Shown piece by piece: positions 60,411 through 64,000 of a stretch of DNA of 64,000 nucleotides (position 1 is its first letter; each line of letters starts with the position of its first letter). Made by a program: the position numbers and the translations under genes. Origin of the DNA: JBDTDV01 sp039922875 (GTDB lineage Bacteria > Actinomycetota > Actinomycetes > Actinomycetales > Microbacteriaceae); assembly GCA_039922875.1 (NCBI GenBank), contig JBDTDV010000066.1, positions 1-64,000 of the forward strand. The letters run 5' to 3'. Below the pieces are notes generated by a model. It saw nothing but the letters and a program-made list of their open reading frames with translations, was not told the DNA's origin and searched no databases.

Positions 60411-60596
60411 ATGTGCAGAGCGGTGAAGTGTCGGACCTGCGGTAAGACGACGTGGGCCGGTTGTGGCGAACACGTGCAGATGGTGAAGCGGAGTGTTCCC
60501 GCCGCCCAATGGTGCGGAGGTAACCATACCTCGGCGCAAATCGAAGCTGCGAAGGCGAACCAGGGCGGTTTCTTCACGCGCCTGTTCGGTCGCTAG
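60411..60596 (+). CDS. Cysteine-rich microprotein 1 (61 residues)
   Basis: The first gene behind the operator pair, with AAGGAG 6 bases before its ATG. It begins MCRAVKCRTCGKTTWAGCGE; Cys2, 7, 10, 18 and 35 are shared with the next microprotein, along with Trp15, GCG at 17-19, His21-Val22 and Val29-Pro30. The C-terminal 25 residues (QIEAAKANQGGFFTRLFGR) are a basic amphipathic tail unique to this copy. The spacing suggests a small zinc or persulfide-binding knuckle. Similar short proteins occur in many organisms without an assigned role, as far as I recall. Confidence 0.8.
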   Translation: MCRAVKCRTCGKTTWAGCGEHVQMVKRSVPAAQWCGGNHTSAQIEAAKANQGGFFTRLFGR

Positions 60597-60670
60597 ACGA
60601 GCCATGAAGGTTTGCCTTCCATTCAACCCTCGAACAATCCACTGCACTTCCTGAGGAAAGGACCATCATC

Positions 60671-60787
60671 ATGTGTGTCCCGATCACCTGCGACGCTTGC
60701 GGTTGCTCGACATGGACCGGATGTGGTCAGCACGTCGAGGAAGCGCTCGTGCGCGTTCCCGAATCTGCCCGCTGCCACTGCCGTTAG
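60671..60787 (+). CDS. Cysteine-rich microprotein 2 (38 residues)
   Basis: A 38-residue open frame with AGGAAAGG 9 bases before its ATG. It begins MCVPITCDACGCSTWTGCGQ and ends SARCHCR. It aligns without gaps to microprotein 1 over its whole length, keeping Cys2, 7, 10, 18 and 35 and adding Cys12 and Cys37, so seven of 38 residues are cysteine. It lies 74 bases after the first copy and 18 before the persulfide dioxygenase gene. Its size puts it below usual gene-calling limits. Confidence 0.75.
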   Translation: MCVPITCDACGCSTWTGCGQHVEEALVRVPESARCHCR

Positions 60788-60805
60788 CCGAAGGGGTAAG
60801 AATTC

Positions 60806-62239
60806 ATGTTGTTGGAACGCGTTTACGACGACGACCTCGCACAGGCGAGCTATTTCATCGGCTGCCAAGCTGTGGGGGAGGCGATCGTGGTCGACCCGCG
60901 TCGCGACCTCCACGATTACCTGCAGCTTGCCGAAAAGAACGGCATGCGGATCGTCGCGGTCGCTGAGACGCACGTCCACGCCGACTACCTCTCCGGCACC
61001 CGTGAACTTGCGGCGAGAACCGGTGCCCAGATGTACATCTCGGATGAAGGCGGCCCCGACTGGACCTACGGCGACGAGTTCGACGTGCCCGGCGCAAACG
61101 GTGTCATCCGCATGAAACACGGTCACGAGATTGAACTCGGAAACATCATCGTTCGCGCCGTCCACACCCCGGGGCACACACCAGAACATATGTCGTTCCT
61201 GGTCACCGACGGTGCGCAGGCCGACGAGCCCGGCTTCATGCTCACCGGGGACTTCGTGTTCGTGGGGGATGTTGGCCGCCCGGACCTGCTCGATGAGGCT
61301 GCCGGCGGAGCCGATACGCGCTTTCAGGGCGCGAAAGATATCTTCGCAAGCCTGCGCAACCAGTTCCTGACGTTGCCCGACTATGTGCAGGTATTGCCCG
61401 CGCACGGCTCCGGCAGCGCGTGCGGCAAAGCACTCGGCGCGATCCCGGCATCTACCGTCGGGTACGAGCGCGCGTTCTCCTGGTGGTCCACCTACCTCGC
61501 GAGCGACGACGAGCAAGGCTTCATCGACGAACTGCTGAACGGCCAGCCCGACGCACACGCCTACTTCGCACGCATGAAAGTACAGAACCGGGTCGGCCCC
61601 GCCGTCCTGGGCGAACCGCCAGACCTGGCCGAGTACACGGTCGAACAGCTGCTCCCAGAGCTTGAGGCCGACCGCATGATCTTCGTAGACACCCGCCACC
61701 ATACCCTCGTGCACGACGGCACCGTAGATCGCTCCCTCAACATCCCCGGCATCGACAAGGCGGCCAGCTACGGCGCCTGGGTTTACAACCCGGAGTCGGA
61801 GAACCGTCCCCTCGTGCTTCTCGCCGCCTCTCGCGACGAAGCCGAGCGGATGCGAGATCACCTCGTGCGCGTCGGCATCGACACGGTACACGGATTCATC
61901 ACCACCCTCGACGGTCTCGACCTCGTTCACCCCCACCTGGTGAGCCCCGAAGAGTTGGACGGATTCGACCCGGCCATGCTGCTCGACGTGCGTAACAAGA
62001 CCGAGTACGCGGAAGGCCACATTCCCGGAGCAGAACAACTCTCCGGGGGCCGCGTGATGTGGAACTTGGATCACCTCCCACGTCAGGGCACGATTGTGAC
62101 CTACTGCCGCAGCGGCGTGCGCAACGCTGTCGCCGCGAGTGCGCTGCGTCGTGAAGGATTCGACATCGCCGAACTCGACGGCAGCTACCTCGCGTGGGCT
62201 GAGCTCCAGGAACACGGACCCGCACTTCTGAACGCCTAA
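60806..62239 (+). CDS. Metallo-beta-lactamase/rhodanese protein, CstB-like persulfide dioxygenase-sulfurtransferase
   Basis: The protein has 477 residues. Residues 1-240 form an ETHE1-like metallo-beta-lactamase domain with THVHADYLSG (His56, His58, Asp60), HTPGHTPEHM and TGDFVFVGDVGRPDL. Two rhodanese domains follow. The first (about 270-350) lacks its cysteine; the second has the active Cys434 in TYCRSGVRNA. This layout matches CstB, which oxidises persulfide to thiosulfate in the cytoplasm. It is the third gene behind the CsoR/CstR-type promoter. Confidence 0.88.
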   Translation: MLLERVYDDDLAQASYFIGCQAVGEAIVVDPRRDLHDYLQLAEKNGMRIVAVAETHVHADYLSGTRELAARTGAQMYISDEGGPDWTYGDEFDVPGANGVIRMKHGHEIELGNIIVRAVHTPGHTPEHMSFLVTDGAQADEPGFMLTGDFVFVGDVGRPDLLDEAAGGADTRFQGAKDIFASLRNQFLTLPDYVQVLPAHGSGSACGKALGAIPASTVGYERAFSWWSTYLASDDEQGFIDELLNGQPDAHAYFARMKVQNRVGPAVLGEPPDLAEYTVEQLLPELEADRMIFVDTRHHTLVHDGTVDRSLNIPGIDKAASYGAWVYNPESENRPLVLLAASRDEAERMRDHLVRVGIDTVHGFITTLDGLDLVHPHLVSPEELDGFDPAMLLDVRNKTEYAEGHIPGAEQLSGGRVMWNLDHLPRQGTIVTYCRSGVRNAVAASALRREGFDIAELDGSYLAWAELQEHGPALLNA

Positions 62240-62300
62240 CCAATACGTGTTGTTTTCGCACAGCCGATCCAGCCGCCCGTCGCAGAGGAACTAGACGCCT

Positions 62301-63089
62301 GTGGAACTCACCCTGATCATCGCGTTACTCCTCGCGGTGCTCGTCGGTGTCTCGCTGGGCCTCCTCGGCGGCGGCGGGTCGATCCTCACCGTGCCGATCC
62401 TGACCTACGTTATCGGGATGGAGCCGCGTGAGGCGATCGCCTCGTCACTGTTCATCGTCGGTGTCACGAGCGCCGCGGGAATGTACCGCCATGCCAGAGC
62501 CCAGCGGGTGCGTTGGAAAGCCGGGGTCACCTTCGGGGTGGCGAGCATGGCCGGCGCGTTCGGTGGCGGGGTCACGGGCGGGTACGTTCCTGGCGTCGTG
62601 CTTATGCTCCTTTTTGCGCTCATGATGGTCACCGTGGCGGCCGCGATGATCCGCGGACGGAAGGGCGCCTCCACCCCGGCCGGCGAAGAAGCGCGCCTGC
62701 GCTTCTCGCGGGTGGTTGTCTACGGCCTCCTGATCGGGTTCGCGACCGGACTTGTCGGGGCAGGGGGCGGGTTTCTCATCGTCCCCGCGCTCAACGTTCT
62801 CGGCGGGCTTCCGATGGCCGTCGCAGTAGGGACCTCGCTGCTCGTTATTGTCTTGAACTCCTTCGCTGGCTTCGCGGGTTACCTGTTTTCGGTGAACCTC
62901 GACTGGCCAGTCGTGCTGTCCTTCACCGCGGTGGCGGTCGCCGGATCCTTCGCCGGTGCGAAACTTGCCGGGATCGTGTCGGAACGGTTGCTGCGCAAGG
63001 GCTTCGGATTTTTCGTGCTCGCGATGGGCATCTTCGTGCTCTCCCGAGAGATGCCCTCACTGCTCGTCTCGCTTGGGATTGGAGCCTGA
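62301..63089 (+). CDS. TauE/SafE-family sulfite/sulfur anion exporter
   Basis: The 262-residue membrane protein has about eight hydrophobic segments in two related halves. The first half has LLLAVLVGVSLGLLGGGGSI and the second VYGLLIGFATGLVGAGGGFL, the TauE/SafE Gly-rich signatures. It probably exports sulfite or thiosulfate produced by the upstream enzyme. The GTG start has GAGGAA about 11 bases upstream. It follows the CstB-like gene by 61 bases and precedes the DUF4395 remnant by 4. Confidence 0.87.
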   Translation: MELTLIIALLLAVLVGVSLGLLGGGGSILTVPILTYVIGMEPREAIASSLFIVGVTSAAGMYRHARAQRVRWKAGVTFGVASMAGAFGGGVTGGYVPGVVLMLLFALMMVTVAAAMIRGRKGASTPAGEEARLRFSRVVVYGLLIGFATGLVGAGGGFLIVPALNVLGGLPMAVAVGTSLLVIVLNSFAGFAGYLFSVNLDWPVVLSFTAVAVAGSFAGAKLAGIVSERLLRKGFGFFVLAMGIFVLSREMPSLLVSLGIGA

Positions 63090-63093
63090 GCTC

Positions 63094-63510
63094 ATGACCG
63101 ACCAGACACAGCCATTGCTCGGCAGGATTGTAGCCGGTTAGGATATCCCGGTCATCAATGAGTGGGCGGTGCGCGCGGCAGCCTGACTCCATCTTTCTCG
63201 GCGACATCATCGCCTACGGATTTGCGATCGTCACGGATTCGACTCGGCGGCTCAAAATCGTTCGGCATGTTCTTCATCGTCGGCATGCCGATCCGCGTGG
63301 TCGTGCGTGACCGCTGGTCACCCGGCCTTTCCCTGGGACGTCTCATCGTCATCCGTAGAAACCCGAATGGGTTGGAGCGCGCCAGAAAGAATTTGCCTGG
63401 CGGTTGGGGTTCGGCCTGGCCTGTCTCGTGTTCTGCCTATCGATGCTGTTTATCGACACAGCATTCGGATTCTGCGTGGGTTGCGCTCTTCAATTGCCCA
63501 GTGGCTTCCA
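63094..63510 (+). pseudogene. Decayed DUF4395 gene
   Basis: An ATG at 63094 with GGAG 9 bases upstream opens a frame ended by TAG at 63139-63141 and TGA at 63184-63186. Similarity continues in three other phases: SIFLGDIIAYGFAIVTDS from 63188, SFGMFFIVGMPIRVVVRDRW from 63258 near an AAAA run, and ARQKEFAWRLGFGLACLVFC then FGFCVGCALQ from 63377. The GFC-x-GC end is typical of DUF4395, small membrane proteins of sulfide operons. Two stops and three shifts make it a genuine remnant, not one sequencing slip. Confidence 0.75.
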
Positions 63511-63548
63511 GTGGGGCAAGGCTGCCCACAGACAACACTGTTACGGGA

Positions 63549-64000
63549 TCATCGAGAAGGCTCTTCTCCGGGACGCCACCCTTGCGGCGGAAGGCTGTGC
63601 GATGGGAAAAGGGGGCGACAGGTCGTACAGGTTTCGCCCGCGTTCTCGTCGTGAGTGTTGGATGAGACCGCGGCAGCAGTGACGGATCGTTCTAATATCA
63701 GACGCTGCACCAGCGCCCATGCCAACAGCGCCAGGGCCAAGACTCCCAGAATTGGCCGAGCGGATATCGCCATGACCGTCGAGGAGCCGAACAGTTCGGT
63801 CAACGGTGACATTTGGCCCGGGGCATCGATTGCCAATGCGACCCCAACCAGCCCGAAGATCGGCCACCGCAAGTCGCAGAAGGTTGCCTCCGCACCGAGA
63901 GGTGCGCCGATGTACGTCGCCACCGTCAGCGCGGAAAGCACCACACCGGCACCGGCGATCGCGTATGCCCACCACGATGGTGCGGTACCGAGATTGCCCA
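63549..64000 (-). CDS. Membrane protein, 5' part outside window
   Basis: The reverse-strand frame is open from the window edge to the stop at 63549, giving 150 residues. It has at least three hydrophobic segments: AYAIAGAGVVLSALTVATYI, WPIFGLVGVALAIDA and PILGVLALALLAWALVQRL. A cytoplasmic-looking tail contains a CTTC motif. The end of the gene faces the DUF4395 remnant. I do not recognise the family, and the N-terminus is missing. Confidence 0.6.
   Translation of the reverse strand, partial: GNLGTAPSWWAYAIAGAGVVLSALTVATYIGAPLGAEATFCDLRWPIFGLVGVALAIDAPGQMSPLTELFGSSTVMAISARPILGVLALALLAWALVQRLILERSVTAAAVSSNTHDENAGETCTTCRPLFPSHSLPPQGWRPGEEPSR

Noticed and set aside
63162..63665. Rightward open frame of 167 codons at the window end as an intact gene
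   Set aside because: Only its middle (about 63258-63358) carries DUF4395 similarity; the rest is frame-shifted relative to the family, so it is part of the pseudogene.
57785..64000. Right attachment site of the tRNA-Ser element
   Set aside because: No second copy of the tRNA 3' end (T-arm plus acceptor) was found by eye before the window ends.

Overview
The window is high-GC DNA from an actinomycete. Several markers point to Micrococcales, probably Microbacteriaceae: a compact tad pilus locus with DUF4244 and TadE-like genes, a TCGAAC-N4-GTTCGA SOS box in front of an Rv2578c-type radical SAM gene, PASTA-bearing PonA next to a metallophosphoesterase, an Ala/Pro/Glu-rich DnaX linker, and a lysC-asd pair. 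The genus cannot be fixed from sequence alone.

Positions 1-20000 are catabolic and accessory. A permease / succinate-semialdehyde-type dehydrogenase / thiolase operon is followed by an AraC regulator, an esterase, a vanillyl-alcohol-oxidase-type flavoprotein, and an HpaB-type hydroxylase with its flavin reductase under a divergent IclR regulator. Next comes a 2-oxoacid-dehydrogenase-type operon made of E1 alpha, E1 beta, a free-standing lipoyl domain and an alpha/beta hydrolase. Together these look like a pathway for a 4-substituted phenol ending in a ketone or acyloin cleavage. A PBP4-type peptidase without its catalytic SxxK, a two-dehydrogenase operon with a LysR regulator and tRNA-Thr follow.

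Positions 18700-29400 form one long leftward gene string: topA, tmk, a small membrane protein, a TOBE-HTH regulator, modABC, holB, a secreted S33 peptidase and a TetR regulator. The molybdate locus sits between tmk and holB. Positions 29600-46500 hold the tad locus, RidA, PonA, a TetR gene behind an iron-box-like site, tRNA-Pro, ugd, tdk, a Tat-exported serine hydrolase, the SOS-controlled radical SAM gene and mqo. Positions 46700-56700 hold a DUF559 gene flanked by repeats, then housekeeping genes: asd, lysC (with an internal beta-subunit start), recR, dnaX, ackA and pta.

From tRNA-Ser(GGA) at 57700 rightward is an integrated element: a tyrosine recombinase, a gene-poor stretch, and a sulfide/persulfide detoxification operon. 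The operon promoter overlaps two CsoR/CstR-type operators. Its genes are two paralogous cysteine microproteins (61 and 38 residues), a metallo-beta-lactamase/rhodanese protein and a TauE-type exporter, followed by a decayed DUF4395 gene. No right-hand attachment site or CsoR/CstR gene is visible, so the element probably continues past the window.
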